64,000 nt of DNA from Parvularculaceae bacterium (GTDB lineage: Bacteria; Pseudomonadota; Alphaproteobacteria; Caulobacterales; Parvularculaceae). Position numbers and translations under genes: made by a program. The DNA lies in assembly GCA_028284065.1 (NCBI GenBank), contig JANQSJ010000010.1, positions 248,001 to 312,000 on the forward strand. The letters run 5' to 3'. Under the pieces are notes generated by a model. The model ran no database searches. It saw nothing but the letters and a program-made list of their open reading frames with translations, and was not told where the DNA came from. Of this stretch, positions 1-9,500 are shown one piece after another (within the stretch, counting starts at the first letter, position 1; each line of letters begins with the position of its first letter).

Positions 1-201
1 GGCGTCGCGGGGGTCGCGGCCCTTCAAGATCACTTCAAGCCCGCGCCACAGCGTGCCGGTGGAGACGGCATTGCGGATGACGTTTTCGTCATCGACATTC
101 ACCTCTATGCGCAGGTGACCCTCGATGCGGGTGATAGGGTCTACGACGACGCGGCGGCCGCCATCGTCGAGCGTAAAGCCGTTGGGGGTCTGAATGGTCA
201 T
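1..201 (-). CDS. hupL: [NiFe] uptake hydrogenase large subunit, N-terminus (runs off window)
   Basis: Only the first 67 codons are present; the gene continues beyond the left edge. The product starts [13 protein letters not shown] and carries the family motif [14 protein letters not shown] at about residues 21-34, then [25 protein letters not shown] sequence, which is the conserved N-terminal block of group 1 [NiFe] hydrogenase large subunits (RIEGH and the R-G-x-E segment). The cysteine pairs that hold the Ni-Fe centre are not yet reached, or are outside the window. ATG at 201 follows hupS by 12 nt, so the two are co-transcribed, as in known hupSL/hyaAB operons. The mature enzyme would oxidise H2 at the periplasmic side of the inner membrane. 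Confidence 0.93.
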   Translation of the reverse strand, partial: MTIQTPNGFTLDDGGRRVVVDPITRIEGHLRIEVNVDDENVIRNAVSTGTLWRGLEVILKGRDPRDA

Positions 202-213
202 GGCGCGTCTCTC

Positions 214-1314
214 CTATTGGCCTTCCGGGCCAGCGCCCGCGCCATTTGCGGCGGACTTGTCGCGCGCGCGTTTCAAGGCCGTCAGCCCCACATGGGCGGC
301 GACGGCGACGCCGACTGCGCCCGCCGCGGCCGTACCGATCTCGTCGGCGTTCGCTTCGGCGCCAAGGGGCGTATTCACTTTGGCGAGACGGTCATAAAAT
401 GGGCCGTTGTCCCAGAACTCTTCCTCCGAGCAGCCGATGCATCCGTGGCCTGACTGAATTGGGAACGAAACGCCGCCGTTCCATCGCACGGTCGAGCAGG
501 CATTATAGGTCGTAGGCCCGCGGCAACCCATCTTGTAAAGGCAGTACCCTTTGCGCGATCCGTCGTCGTCCCATTCTTCGGCGAATTGTCCGGCGTCAAA
601 GTGCGGGCGCCGGTAGCATTTATCGTGGATGCGCTGGCCATAGAACATTTGCGGACGGCCGAGCCGGTCAAGCGGCGGCACGCGGTCGAAGGTCAGCATG
701 TAGGAGATGACGCCGGTCATCACCTCCGCGATAGGCGGACAGCCCGGCACCTTGATGATCGGCTTGTCGCGGATGACTTTGTGTATTGGCGTCGCCTTCG
801 TTGGGTTCGGCGCCGCCGCCTGGACGCAACCGTTCGATGCGCACGATCCCCAGGCGATGATCGCCTTGGCGTCGGCCGCCATCTCCTTCAACTGCTCCAC
901 GAACGGACGCCCGCCAACGATGCAGTACATGCCCCCCTCATTGAGGGGCGGATTTCCTTCCACCGCAAGGATGTAGTTTCCTTTATGCTCGGCGCGGATA
1001 TCGTGGAGGATCTCCTCAGCCTGGTAGCCCGCGGACGCCATCAGGACGTGCGAATAGTCGAGCGACAGCATGGAAAGAACGACGTCGGAGACGAGCGGGT
1101 GGCCGGAGCGTATGAAACTCTCTGAACAGCATGTGCACTCAAGCCCGTTCAGCCAGACAACGGGCGTGCGCGGCTTTGACTCCATGGCGTTGGCGATCTG
1201 GCTCGCATAAGCAGGCGCAAGGCCGAGCGATGTGGCCGTCAGGGAGCAGAATTTCATGAACGATCGGCGGCTGACGCCCTGGCGGCGTATCAGCTCATAA
1301 AATGTTTCCGCCAT
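214..1314 (-). CDS. hupS: [NiFe] hydrogenase small subunit, O2-tolerant (group 1d-like) type
   Basis: 366 aa electron-transfer subunit. A twin-arginine leader ([13 protein letters not shown], residues 10-22) sends the folded SL dimer through Tat. Proximal cluster cysteines are C60, C63, C158 and C192. Two extra cysteines, C62 (in LECTCC) and C163 (in SCASNGCV), match the supernumerary Cys19/Cys120 of E. coli HyaA that build the [4Fe-3S] cluster of O2-tolerant hydrogenases. The distal-cluster segment HDKCYRR and the medial/distal segment GHGCIGC are present. A C-terminal hydrophobic stretch (about residues 328-347) followed by basic residues is the membrane anchor that docks to a b-type cytochrome (HupC, not in window). 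Downstream hupL starts 12 nt later. Family assignment is very strong; O2 tolerance is inferred from the cysteines. Confidence 0.96.
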   Translation of the reverse strand: MAETFYELIRRQGVSRRSFMKFCSLTATSLGLAPAYASQIANAMESKPRTPVVWLNGLECTCCSESFIRSGHPLVSDVVLSMLSLDYSHVLMASAGYQAEEILHDIRAEHKGNYILAVEGNPPLNEGGMYCIVGGRPFVEQLKEMAADAKAIIAWGSCASNGCVQAAAPNPTKATPIHKVIRDKPIIKVPGCPPIAEVMTGVISYMLTFDRVPPLDRLGRPQMFYGQRIHDKCYRRPHFDAGQFAEEWDDDGSRKGYCLYKMGCRGPTTYNACSTVRWNGGVSFPIQSGHGCIGCSEEEFWDNGPFYDRLAKVNTPLGAEANADEIGTAAAGAVGVAVAAHVGLTALKRARDKSAANGAGAGPEGQ

Positions 1315-1446
1315 AGCGCTGCGTTCCGCCTTTCGAGTTATTGGCGCCTGCGCGTCTTGCCTGTTGATTGCGCATCGGACCTTCTACCGGTTCCGTTTGG
1401 CGCAGCGACGCATCTGGAATTCCGCCTTTTGCGTTTTACTCTCATT

Positions 1447-1461
1447 TGCAACTGCAAGCCT
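1447..1461 (-). promoter_or_regulatory. Candidate sigma54 (-24/-12) promoter for hupSL
   Basis: Read on the minus strand the site is AGGCTTGCAGTTGCA: GG and GC at the exact -24/-12 spacing, with one mismatch to TGGC. It lies about 130 bp upstream of the hupS ATG. RpoN-dependent hup promoters driven by HupR/HoxA are known in other proteobacteria. Sequence match only. Confidence 0.35.
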
Positions 1462-1563
1462 TCAGCTTTAAAGGCCAATAAGCAGGCCTGACCAAAAGCG
1501 CCGCAGTGCGCGATCGGGCGCGTTATCTTCAGACTTAGAATTACATGCGCGCCGGAAGTCGTC

Positions 1564-1577
1564 TTGACATATGTCAA
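1564..1577. promoter_or_regulatory. Perfect FNR/FixK-type palindrome TTGACATATGTCAA
   Basis: A perfect 14-bp inverted repeat, TTGAC-N4-GTCAA, the half-site architecture bound by CRP/FNR-family regulators (FNR, FixK, FnrN). It is centred about 255 bp upstream of hupS and 225 bp upstream of hupE. Hydrogenase genes are classic oxygen-controlled targets, so a low-oxygen switch is plausible. No FNR/FixK gene lies in the window. Confidence 0.6.
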
Positions 1578-1697
1578 TTCAAAGGCCGCTTGCGCAGCCT
1601 AGTCTATAAGACGTTGGTATCATTGCGCGGCGCGATCGCATCATCTAAGGACGCAAGCTGGCGCAGAAAAAGCCGTTCCTCTGTTGACCGACTATCT

Positions 1698-1711
1698 TGG
1701 CTGGTGATTGC
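1698..1711 (+). promoter_or_regulatory. Candidate sigma54 promoter for hupE
   Basis: TGGCTGGTGATTGC keeps TGGC and TTGC at the exact 14-nt -24/-12 register of RpoN promoters, 85 bp upstream of the chosen hupE start. The internal AC dinucleotide of the consensus is missing. Weak on its own; strengthened by the similar element on the hupS side. Confidence 0.3.
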
Positions 1712-1795
1712 CGTCCTTCTTTAGAGGCTGGGCGGCGTCGACCTCCTCGGATTTCAAAGGATCAGGTTACGGACGACCAGATTGGAGAAATCGCA

Positions 1796-2326
1796 TTGGC
1801 AAAGCACGTTTTTCGACTAGTCGCCGGAAGCATGATCGCCGCGGCGTTCGTGTCCCAGGCCGCGGCCCATGGCGGCCACTCCGAGAGCATCGGATTTCCG
1901 ACCGGCATGTTGCATCCCCTGACGGGCTGGGATCATCTTATGGCCGCGCTAGCGGTCGGCGCTTTCGCGGCGCGCCTGCGGAATGGAGCGAGTTTGGGCG
2001 TCACAGCCGCATTTGCGACCGCGCTCGGCGGCGGCTTCGCCCTCTCCCGGACATCCATCGCCCTGCCTTTGCTTGAACCCATGATTCTCGCTTCCATTGT
2101 CGGCATTGGGGCGATGGCCGTCGCCGCAGAGCGACTAAAATTCCCGCCCGCGATCGCAGCGCTTGCCTGTTTTGGCGTTTTTCACGGGTACGCCCACGGC
2201 GCAGGCGCCGGCGCGCACGCCACAACAGGGTTCCTGATTGGCGTCATAGCGTCGACATGCGTATTGATCGCTTTTGCGGCCGCCGCGTTCCGACACACGC
2301 CCTTTCGTCGCCTGGCGTCGGATTAA
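1796..2326 (+). CDS. hupE: HupE/UreJ-family nickel permease
   Basis: I choose TTG at 1796 because GGAG (1784-1787) sits 8 nt upstream and the resulting 176-aa protein begins with a clean signal peptide (AKHVFRLVAGSMIAAAFVSQAAA) cut before HGGHSE. The frame stays open further upstream but that part is charged and unlike the family. Diagnostic HupE features: MLHPLTGWDHLMAALAVG near the N-terminus (His/Asp metal motif), then several membrane helices with FGVFHGYAHG, a second His motif. HupE proteins mediate Ni2+ entry for [NiFe] cofactor assembly in the inner membrane. Divergent from hupSL, so probably induced together with it. Confidence 0.88.
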   Translation: MAKHVFRLVAGSMIAAAFVSQAAAHGGHSESIGFPTGMLHPLTGWDHLMAALAVGAFAARLRNGASLGVTAAFATALGGGFALSRTSIALPLLEPMILASIVGIGAMAVAAERLKFPPAIAALACFGVFHGYAHGAGAGAHATTGFLIGVIASTCVLIAFAAAAFRHTPFRRLASD

Positions 2327-2649
2327 GCTGAACACGAAACAGACCGTAAGACGCGATTGAAGACGTCGCGCGTATTATTTGACCGTCGCCTGGACGGTCC
2401 GTACTCCGACGTTCAACGCGCGGGCGCGGTTGTGGACCTCGCTGAGCTTGGCTGCATCAGCGCCTTGCCATTGGACCGGCAACCGGCTTAGGCGTGTCGC
2501 TTAGGTTAGGCTGGCCGGGAAACGGCATTCAGGCGCACATGCGTGAATGCGCTTCTTTAGGTTGAGATTGAACTGTTATCTTGATGTTGGAGCAACATGC
2601 CGCCAACGCGCCGCACGGTTAGCTTAGCGATGAGGTTCTGCTTTGGGGC
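2327..2649. other. Intergenic, nothing recognised
   Basis: 323 bp between the hupE stop and the convergent DUF2891 gene. I see no open frame with a ribosome site, no strong hairpin and no repeat. Confidence 0.5.
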
Positions 2650-3777
2650 TTATTCGGCCCAACCACGATCCGTCATCAAATAGGTCGCAAACGATGCGAG
2701 CCAGTGGCCACCGGCGTAATGCTCTGCAGAGACAGCGGCGACGCCTTCATCAGCATGCGTTTCAGCGGCGGCGACCAGGGCGTGCTTACGCGGATCGCCA
2801 TCCGGCAACGCGCGCGCGATGTTATAGAGGTTCCAGGCCCGTGAAGAATTCACGCCATCCAAGTGAACGAGCTTTCCATCGCTAGCGTCTTTGACGACGC
2901 CAGGCGCGAGCCAATCGCCCGAACCGTCGGTCGGGATTTGCGGCAGAAAGCTTGTGAGCCAGGTTGAGAACTCTTCTGGGGTCAGAATCCGCCGCATCAA
3001 ATCGGCTTCCATTAGGCAAGGCGACAAGAAATCCTCTCCGCTAGGCTCGTAGGCAATTGGGCAGTCAACATCTCCCATGTGGAAGGCCCTGGACCGTTCA
3101 ACGACCATTTCCTCCAGGTCGACGTCGCCCGACGTCCTCGCCCAGTCGAGCATCAAACCGAAAGCAAACGCGCTCTGATTATGCGTTCCAAGACGAATAG
3201 GATAGACGAGATTTGGAAGCCATTCCTTCAAGCTCGCAACGATGTCCGTCTCCAATGGTTTTAGAAGTCGGAGCCATTCCCCTGCCCGTGGGTCGTCCCA
3301 TTCACGCAGCTCGGTCGTAAGTTGCAGATACCAGGCAAGGCCGTAGGGTCGTTCCCACGAGCCGCGCGCCGGCCTTGTGAAGTTCGCGACTTCCCCAGCT
3401 GTTTTCTCGGCCGTAAAGCTCTGATCAAGCGCCTCCAACGCGGCGGCGCGCCATTCCGCATCCTGCGGTCCAACCCTTAGCAAACGCACCAGCATCCAGT
3501 GTCCGTGCACCGAGCTATGCCAGTCGAAACACCCGTAAAAAACAGGAAAGATCTCTTTCGGGCGCCCAATTTCCTCGGCGGCGTCGGTCGTTCGAGAGAT
3601 TTTGCTAGGAAACTCTTGGTGGAGACAAGTCAATGCAAGCGCCGAAAACCTCTCCGCAAGCTCCGGCGAGATTGATCCAGGAAACGACAGTCGTTCGATT
3701 TGTGCCGGCGTGGCGTCCGGAGCGCACGCCGAAACCAAAGATAGAAACGCCAATGCGGCGAAATTTCGTGTTCTCAT
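2650..3777 (-). CDS. DUF2891 family lipoprotein
   Basis: 375 aa from ATG 3777, preceded by AGGGA 8 nt upstream; an open frame continues 16 codons upstream but the lipoprotein signal starts here (MRTRNFAALAFLSLVSAC, lipobox LVSA-C). The mature part is rich in Trp and His: CFDWHSSVHGHWMLVRLLR near the N-terminus, GLAWYLQLTTELREW in the middle, LGTHNQSAFAFGLMLDWAR and HLDGVNSSRAWNLYNIA further on. This alpha-helical layout is that of DUF2891, a family with an (alpha/alpha) toroid look but no established reaction. No sequence tells the substrate. The neighbouring acylase is convergent-side but on the other strand, so there is no operon. Confidence 0.8.
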   Translation of the reverse strand: MRTRNFAALAFLSLVSACAPDATPAQIERLSFPGSISPELAERFSALALTCLHQEFPSKISRTTDAAEEIGRPKEIFPVFYGCFDWHSSVHGHWMLVRLLRVGPQDAEWRAAALEALDQSFTAEKTAGEVANFTRPARGSWERPYGLAWYLQLTTELREWDDPRAGEWLRLLKPLETDIVASLKEWLPNLVYPIRLGTHNQSAFAFGLMLDWARTSGDVDLEEMVVERSRAFHMGDVDCPIAYEPSGEDFLSPCLMEADLMRRILTPEEFSTWLTSFLPQIPTDGSGDWLAPGVVKDASDGKLVHLDGVNSSRAWNLYNIARALPDGDPRKHALVAAAETHADEGVAAVSAEHYAGGHWLASFATYLMTDRGWAE

Positions 3778-4037
3778 GTCGCTATTCCCTGCAGCCATCG
3801 GATTTCGCCTGCCCGAACGTTCCATTTATGCGCGCCGACCCGCCTTGGATAGGCCTATCCAGCTAGCGCGGAAAAGGCTTCGATTCTCGCCTTGTCGCAT
3901 GATTTCGCGAAACTAGCCGATCCGACGTCGGCCTATTGGAGATGGAGCATCCACGCCGTAGTTGCGCAGCGCTCGCCCACGCGACTAGAAGGATTACGGG
4001 CAGCTTTGGACCGCCACTTCACAAGCGGGAGCGAAAA

Positions 4038-6467
4038 ATGCGAATAGGCGTGAAGGTTTTGTTCGGCGTTGCGGCGGTCGTCTTTGTCGCCATGGCTACG
4101 GCGTGGCTTCTATTGCCGAAAATGAAAGATCGTCAAACGTCGGGCGAAATCACGCTGCCCGGCCTAAGCGCTCCTGTACGGGTGCTGCGCGACGAATTCG
4201 CGACACCCTACATTTATGCGGAGAGCATGGAGGACGCCCTCCGCGCGCAAGGATTTGTCGCCGGTCAGGACAGGTTGTTTCAACTCGAAGCGGTGAAACG
4301 GGCAGCCACCGGTCGTCTTGCGGAAGCGTTCGGGGCAGGCGAGCAAGACGCCATTTTGAACCTTGATCGCGAAGCCCGCGTGATTGGCTTCCATCGGATC
4401 GCGACGCGTCAAGCGGCGATGTTGTCGCCAACGGCGCGGGGCACGCTAGAAGCTTATCTCAGTGGACTGAACGCCTATATCGGCGCGCGATCCAATACGC
4501 ACCCAACTGAATTCAAGCTCGCTGGCTTTGCGCCGGAGGCCTGGGCGATCGAAGACCTGCTGGCCCTAATGTACTATTTGGGCTGGGGCAGCGCAGCGAA
4601 CTTCGATGCCGAACTCATTGCGCACCGCGTAATTCAAGCTGTAGGCGCGGAGGCGTTTGAAGAAATCGCGCCGATCACTGTCAATCCTGACAGCGCCGCT
4701 TTGTCGACTAGGATCGATCTGAACCGCGACGCCTCGCCCCGTTGGGCCGGCGACACGGCCGCGCCAGCTGACTGGACGAAAGGCGGCCTCCGACAACAGG
4801 GCGTCGGCGGCAGCAATAACTGGGCGATCAGCGGCGCGAAAGCGGGCGCGCGGGCCGCGATCGTCACCAACGACCCCCATCTCGACAGCCGCCTGCTGCC
4901 TGGCCCCTGGCACCCGATCGCCCTGATTACGCCGACCACGCGCGCGGTCGGCGTGAGCATAGGCCTTCCAGGCGTCCTGATCGGCCGGAACGAGCACGTC
5001 GCATTCGGCGTCACCAATGCGTATGCGGACGCGGTCGACCTTTACGTTGAGACGGTCGATCCAAAGGATGCGGAACGTTATCTGGAAGGCGACAAGTCAA
5101 TTCCATTCGAAACGATCACTGAGGTCATCCGCGTCAAGAGCGACAACGCCGAGGGAGGCATCAGGCAAGAACCGCTGATCGTAAGGCTTACGCGACGCGG
5201 ACCCGTAATCACAGACCACGACCCCGAATTGGGCGGGGGCGCCGTCTTGTCAATGCGCTGGGCGTCGGTCGAATACATGGACGCCGAACTCGGCGTCGAC
5301 GCCTTGATGACGTCGGCGACCATGGAGGATGCGCTGTCTGCAATCGAGACTGTGCGCGCTGTCTCGCTTAACTTCGTCGTGGGCGACGTTGACGGCCGCA
5401 TCGCCCGTCGCGCCAGCGGGGCCGCCCCGATCCGCTTGCGCGGAGATGGCATGACCCCTTTTCCGATCGTCGACAGCGTTGACAACTGGGGCGGGCGCAT
5501 TCCTGCGGACCAAATGCCCGGGGAGATGGATCCGGCGCGCGGATGGACCGGCAGCGCCAACCACATGACCGCGCCGGCCGACTACCCTTTCATCTATACG
5601 ACATACGCGTCGCCGTCGTATCGCTATCGCCGGATCGGCGAGTTGTTTAACGCGGGACAAGTGTCAGCGGACGATGCGTGGGCGGCGCAATACGACACCC
5701 TCAACTTGTTCGCCCGCGGCATCGCCCCAATCCTGTCGATCAGGCTGCTCGAAGCGGAGGCGGACGACCTGCGCGAAGTCGGCGATATCCTTGCAGGCTG
5801 GGACCACCATGACGAGGCGGGCGAAATTGCGCCGACGCTGTTTCAGGAACTCGTCCGGCAGTTGGCGAACGCGATCTTCGAAGACGAACTCGGGCCGGAC
5901 GCGACAGCGGACTACTTGTCGAATTGGTATGTCTGGCAGGAGCGGTTCGACGCGATGGTCAAGGCGGAATCCTCGTCCTGGTTTGACGATAAGCGTACAG
6001 AAGAAAATGAGGACTTGACTTTGCTGGTTCATCGCGCCGGAAGGGCCGCGTTGAAACGACTTACCGAAGCCAACGGAACGGATCGGTCCAAGTGGCGCTG
6101 GGGCGCGGTCCATCAGATTCATTTCAGCGGTCCGTTAAGGCGGGATGGATTAATCGGCCGCCTGACTGGCAACAGGAGCGTTCAAATGTCCGGCTCTGGA
6201 GAAACGCTCCTGCGCGCGCTCTACCCTTACCACGAACCTTTCAATTCGAAATGGACAGCGTCGCTGCGTATGACGGCCGACCTGAACGATCCAGACAAGG
6301 TCCGGGCGGTATTGCCGGGCGGCGTCGTCGGCCGTACGTTCCACCCTAACCTCGCCGACCAGACGGCTCACTGGGCGGAGAAGGACGCGGCGATCTATTG
6401 GTGGTTTAGCGACGAAGCGATCAAAGCCAACGCCAAGACCGCATTGACGCTCGCGCCAACGGACTAG
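4038..6467 (+). CDS. Penicillin acylase family Ntn hydrolase
   Basis: 809 aa. ATG 4038 is chosen over an upstream frame because it opens with an N-terminal membrane/signal segment (MRIGVKVLFGVAAVVFVAMATAWLLL) and follows a GAGCG ribosome site. The alpha-chain is followed by the autoprocessing site GVGGSNNW; the Ser at about residue 259 becomes the N-terminal nucleophile of the beta chain after self-cleavage. Later family landmarks are NDPHLDSRLL, IGLPGVLIGRNEHVAFGVT and the SNW-type core. Members hydrolyse amide bonds of acylated amines: beta-lactams, acyl-homoserine lactones, or N-acyl peptides. The substrate cannot be read from sequence. It acts in the periplasm or at the membrane. Next to other exported hydrolases, suggesting a nutrient-scavenging or quorum-quenching role (inference). 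Confidence 0.92.
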   Translation: MRIGVKVLFGVAAVVFVAMATAWLLLPKMKDRQTSGEITLPGLSAPVRVLRDEFATPYIYAESMEDALRAQGFVAGQDRLFQLEAVKRAATGRLAEAFGAGEQDAILNLDREARVIGFHRIATRQAAMLSPTARGTLEAYLSGLNAYIGARSNTHPTEFKLAGFAPEAWAIEDLLALMYYLGWGSAANFDAELIAHRVIQAVGAEAFEEIAPITVNPDSAALSTRIDLNRDASPRWAGDTAAPADWTKGGLRQQGVGGSNNWAISGAKAGARAAIVTNDPHLDSRLLPGPWHPIALITPTTRAVGVSIGLPGVLIGRNEHVAFGVTNAYADAVDLYVETVDPKDAERYLEGDKSIPFETITEVIRVKSDNAEGGIRQEPLIVRLTRRGPVITDHDPELGGGAVLSMRWASVEYMDAELGVDALMTSATMEDALSAIETVRAVSLNFVVGDVDGRIARRASGAAPIRLRGDGMTPFPIVDSVDNWGGRIPADQMPGEMDPARGWTGSANHMTAPADYPFIYTTYASPSYRYRRIGELFNAGQVSADDAWAAQYDTLNLFARGIAPILSIRLLEAEADDLREVGDILAGWDHHDEAGEIAPTLFQELVRQLANAIFEDELGPDATADYLSNWYVWQERFDAMVKAESSSWFDDKRTEENEDLTLLVHRAGRAALKRLTEANGTDRSKWRWGAVHQIHFSGPLRRDGLIGRLTGNRSVQMSGSGETLLRALYPYHEPFNSKWTASLRMTADLNDPDKVRAVLPGGVVGRTFHPNLADQTAHWAEKDAAIYWWFSDEAIKANAKTALTLAPTD

Positions 6468-6505
6468 GCTCGGCCCGCGCCGTCGCAGGAGCGCTCTCCG
6501 CCATT

Positions 6506-6566
6506 GCGTTCGCTTCAGGCGTTCGCTTCAGGCGTTCGCTTCAGGCGTTCGCTTCAGGCGTTCGCC
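6506..6566. repeat. 13-bp tandem repeat between convergent genes
   Basis: Four perfect head-to-tail copies of GCGTTCGCTTCAG plus a fifth partial copy (GCGTTCGCC). It lies 39 bp after the acylase stop and 34 bp before the stop of the convergent BNR gene. No dyad strong enough for a classical terminator is seen. Confidence 0.9.
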
Positions 6567-6599
6567 TGGCGAGGCGTAAGCCGGTCCAGTTCATCTCGT

Positions 6600-9500
6600 C
6601 TATTGCCGTTCGCGTTCGCCGTCCGCCTTTTCCGCGTCTTCTCTTGCTTCCTTCGCGACTTTGCCGGCGTCCGCCTGCGCCTCGGTCAGCGGCGGCAGCG
6701 CGATGCCGCCAGACTGCGCTTCGGATAGAGACTTATCGTATTCTGCAAGCGCGCCCGCGATGACCGCATCCCGCGCGGCGATCGCCTCATCCCACCGCGC
6801 CTTAAGGTCGGCGAGGCGATCGCGCATGCCCTTCGTCATGCCGGACGTTGCATCATCAACGCCTCCGTATAGGAATTGAAGGTCCGTTGAGAGACGGTCA
6901 GGGAAATTCAGAACGTCTTGGAAACCTTCCCGGTCGAAATTCGCAACGCTCTCGCGCCACTCGTCGACCGCCTCAATGACTGCATCAGCAGCGGCGATGA
7001 GCGCGTCGTCGCCGCCAACTTGCTCCAAGACGCCCTTTCGGATTGACGCCTGCGATTTCGCCGTGTCGAGCGCCACAATCGAGCGGTGCAGTTCGTCGAT
7101 CATGGCGCGGATCTCGCCTAGAGCGGCTTGCTGCTCGGCAACCTCCTCGGCGGACGTTTGGAGCCTTGGGTCCCAGCGGATTTCCAGCGGGGCCTCGATG
7201 CGCTCATCGCCCAACGTCATACGGACACGATAAGCGCCGGGCCCGACCTGGTGCCCAGTCACGCCGTCTTCGTCGCCCGCCACATGATAGAACCCTTCGA
7301 CAGCCGCAGCGTTTCTGACCCGATGGTCCCAAGCGACGACATTCAGGCCCTCGGCATAGGGGAGCTTGCCATCGCCGCCTTCCACGCCGATCTCCTCGTC
7401 GGCCGCCATTTCGCGAAGCACCGTTCCATCCTCGCCAAGGATTTCAAGGTTCAATGGCGTCTCTTCGAGGTCCGGCTGCTCGGCGAGACGGAAGAAAATG
7501 AGCGCGCCTTCGTCTTCGGCGGGATTCGCCGCGTCCGAGCCGCCCGCGCCGCCGCCAGTCTCGCGTCGGATTGATGTCTCAGGCTCATAAAGCGCAAGCG
7601 GCGTCGTTTCGGCCTCGCCGGGCGCGCCGGCGCGTATGATGTTGAGGCTGTCGAGCACATAGAAGCCACGCCCCTGCGTTGCGATCACCAGATCGTCTCG
7701 ATGCGCTTTAATGTCGGTGACTGGCGTATGCGGAAGATTAAGCCGTAGGGCGTACCACTCGCCGCCATCATCCCAAGAGACATAAAGACCGGTTTCCGTT
7801 CCCGCATAAAGAAGTCCCTCAACGTCAGGGTCTTCACGAACGACACGCGCAAACAGCGCTTCGTCCCGCGGCAGGCCAGCGTCTACTCGAGTCCAGCTGT
7901 TACCCAAGTCTTCGCTGCGGTAGATGCGCGGTTCTCGATCGCCAAACTTGTAGCGCGTCGCGACGACATAAACGCGGTTCGGATCATGGGGCGATGGATC
8001 GATCGCATTGATGAGCGATTCGTCAAGCTCCGGCGGCGTCACATTCCGCCAGTTTTCGCCGCCATCGTCGGTGAGGTGCACTAACCCATCGTCCGTCCCT
8101 ACCCAAATCAAGTTAGGGTCATGCGGGCTCTCCGCCAGATAAGCGATTGTGTTGTAATTCTCAGAGACCTCGTTCGTGATCGGCGCACCCATGGGGCCCT
8201 GCTTTTCCGGGTCGTTACGCGTCAGGTCGGGACTGATCGCTTCCCATGAATTTCCTCGGTCGGTGGACCGAAACACAGCTTCGCCAGCGTGATAAATGAC
8301 GTTCGGATCATGATCGGAAACGACAATCGGCGCGTTCCAGTTGAACCGGTGCTTGCGGTCTTTTGGGTCAACCCCGAACGCAAGTTCCGGATAGCCCTGC
8401 ACCGAACGTGATATGTTCGTCTGTAGATCAAATTCGCTGATCGTTCCGAGATAGCTGCCCGCATAGACATAACGCACGTCTGGCGTATCGGCGAAATCGA
8501 CGAAGGCACTCTCGCCCCCTCCGATCGACTGGTAATCCTCACGGCCGAGGCTTCCGTCGGGGCCGCGGTTCGCAATAGCGATCGTCGAGTTGTCCTGTTG
8601 CCCAGCATAGACGCGATAGGGAAATCGATTGTCTGCATTGACGCGATAGAACTGAGCCGTCGGCTGGTTCCGTTGTGTGGACCAGGTCTCGCCAGCGTCG
8701 TAGCTGATCGTTCCGCCGCCATCATTGCCGAGGATCATGACATCCGGATTGCCCGGGTTGATCCACAGGTCATGTTGGTCGGTATGCGGATTTGGAATGC
8801 CGGAAAAGGTCTTGCCGCCGTCGATTGACCGTAGAAAGGGCGCGCTCAGAACATAGACCGTGTTCGCATCCTGCGGGTCGGCGAAAATGTCCATATAGTA
8901 CCATGAACGCTGCTGCACCTCCCGCGTCTTGTTCGTTTGGGTCCAGCTTTCGCCGCCATCGTCGGAGCGGTAGACGCCGCCCTCGCCGTCGGCAGCCTCA
9001 ATCACCGCAAAGACGCGCCCTGGTTTCGCGCCGGAGGGAGCGACGCCAATTTTGCCCATCTCTTCAGGCAAGTCTTCCGTCAGCTCCTCCCAGGTCGCGC
9101 CGCCGTCCATGGATTTCCAGACGCCGGACCCCGGTCCGCCGGAACGGATTAGCCAGGGCGTACGCTGATGATCCCACATCGCGGCGTAGAGTATACGCGG
9201 ATTTGATGGATCAATTTTCAGATCAACTGCGCCGGTCGTTTCGTTCTCGCCGGCGAGCGCCTTGCTCCAGGTTGCGCCGCCGTCCTCGGTCAGATATACG
9301 CCGCGCGCTTCGCTCGCCGTCCAAATGTCACCCTGCGCAGCGACCCACCACCGATCTGGGTCGTTTGGGTCTATCACAACCGCGGAGATCTGCCGCGTAT
9401 CCTTCAGCCCGGCATGACGCCAATTCCGCCCAGCGTCCGTAGAGACATAGACGCCGTCCCCTTGCGAGGATGAAACGCCGCGGAACGGCGACTCGCCCAT

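Larger units (their letters stand above)
1315..1795. other. Divergent hupS/hupE regulatory region
   Basis: About 480 bp without a convincing gene. It separates hupS (minus) from hupE (plus) and contains a perfect 14-bp palindrome and -24/-12-like elements on both strands, listed separately. A 79-codon open frame on the minus strand (1338-1577) has low-complexity composition and no recognisable domain; I do not call it. Confidence 0.6.

Noticed and set aside
1338..1577. 79-codon minus-strand frame upstream of hupS
   Set aside because: It covers the FNR-type palindrome and the sigma54-like element, has no ribosome site and no domain; taken as non-coding regulatory DNA.
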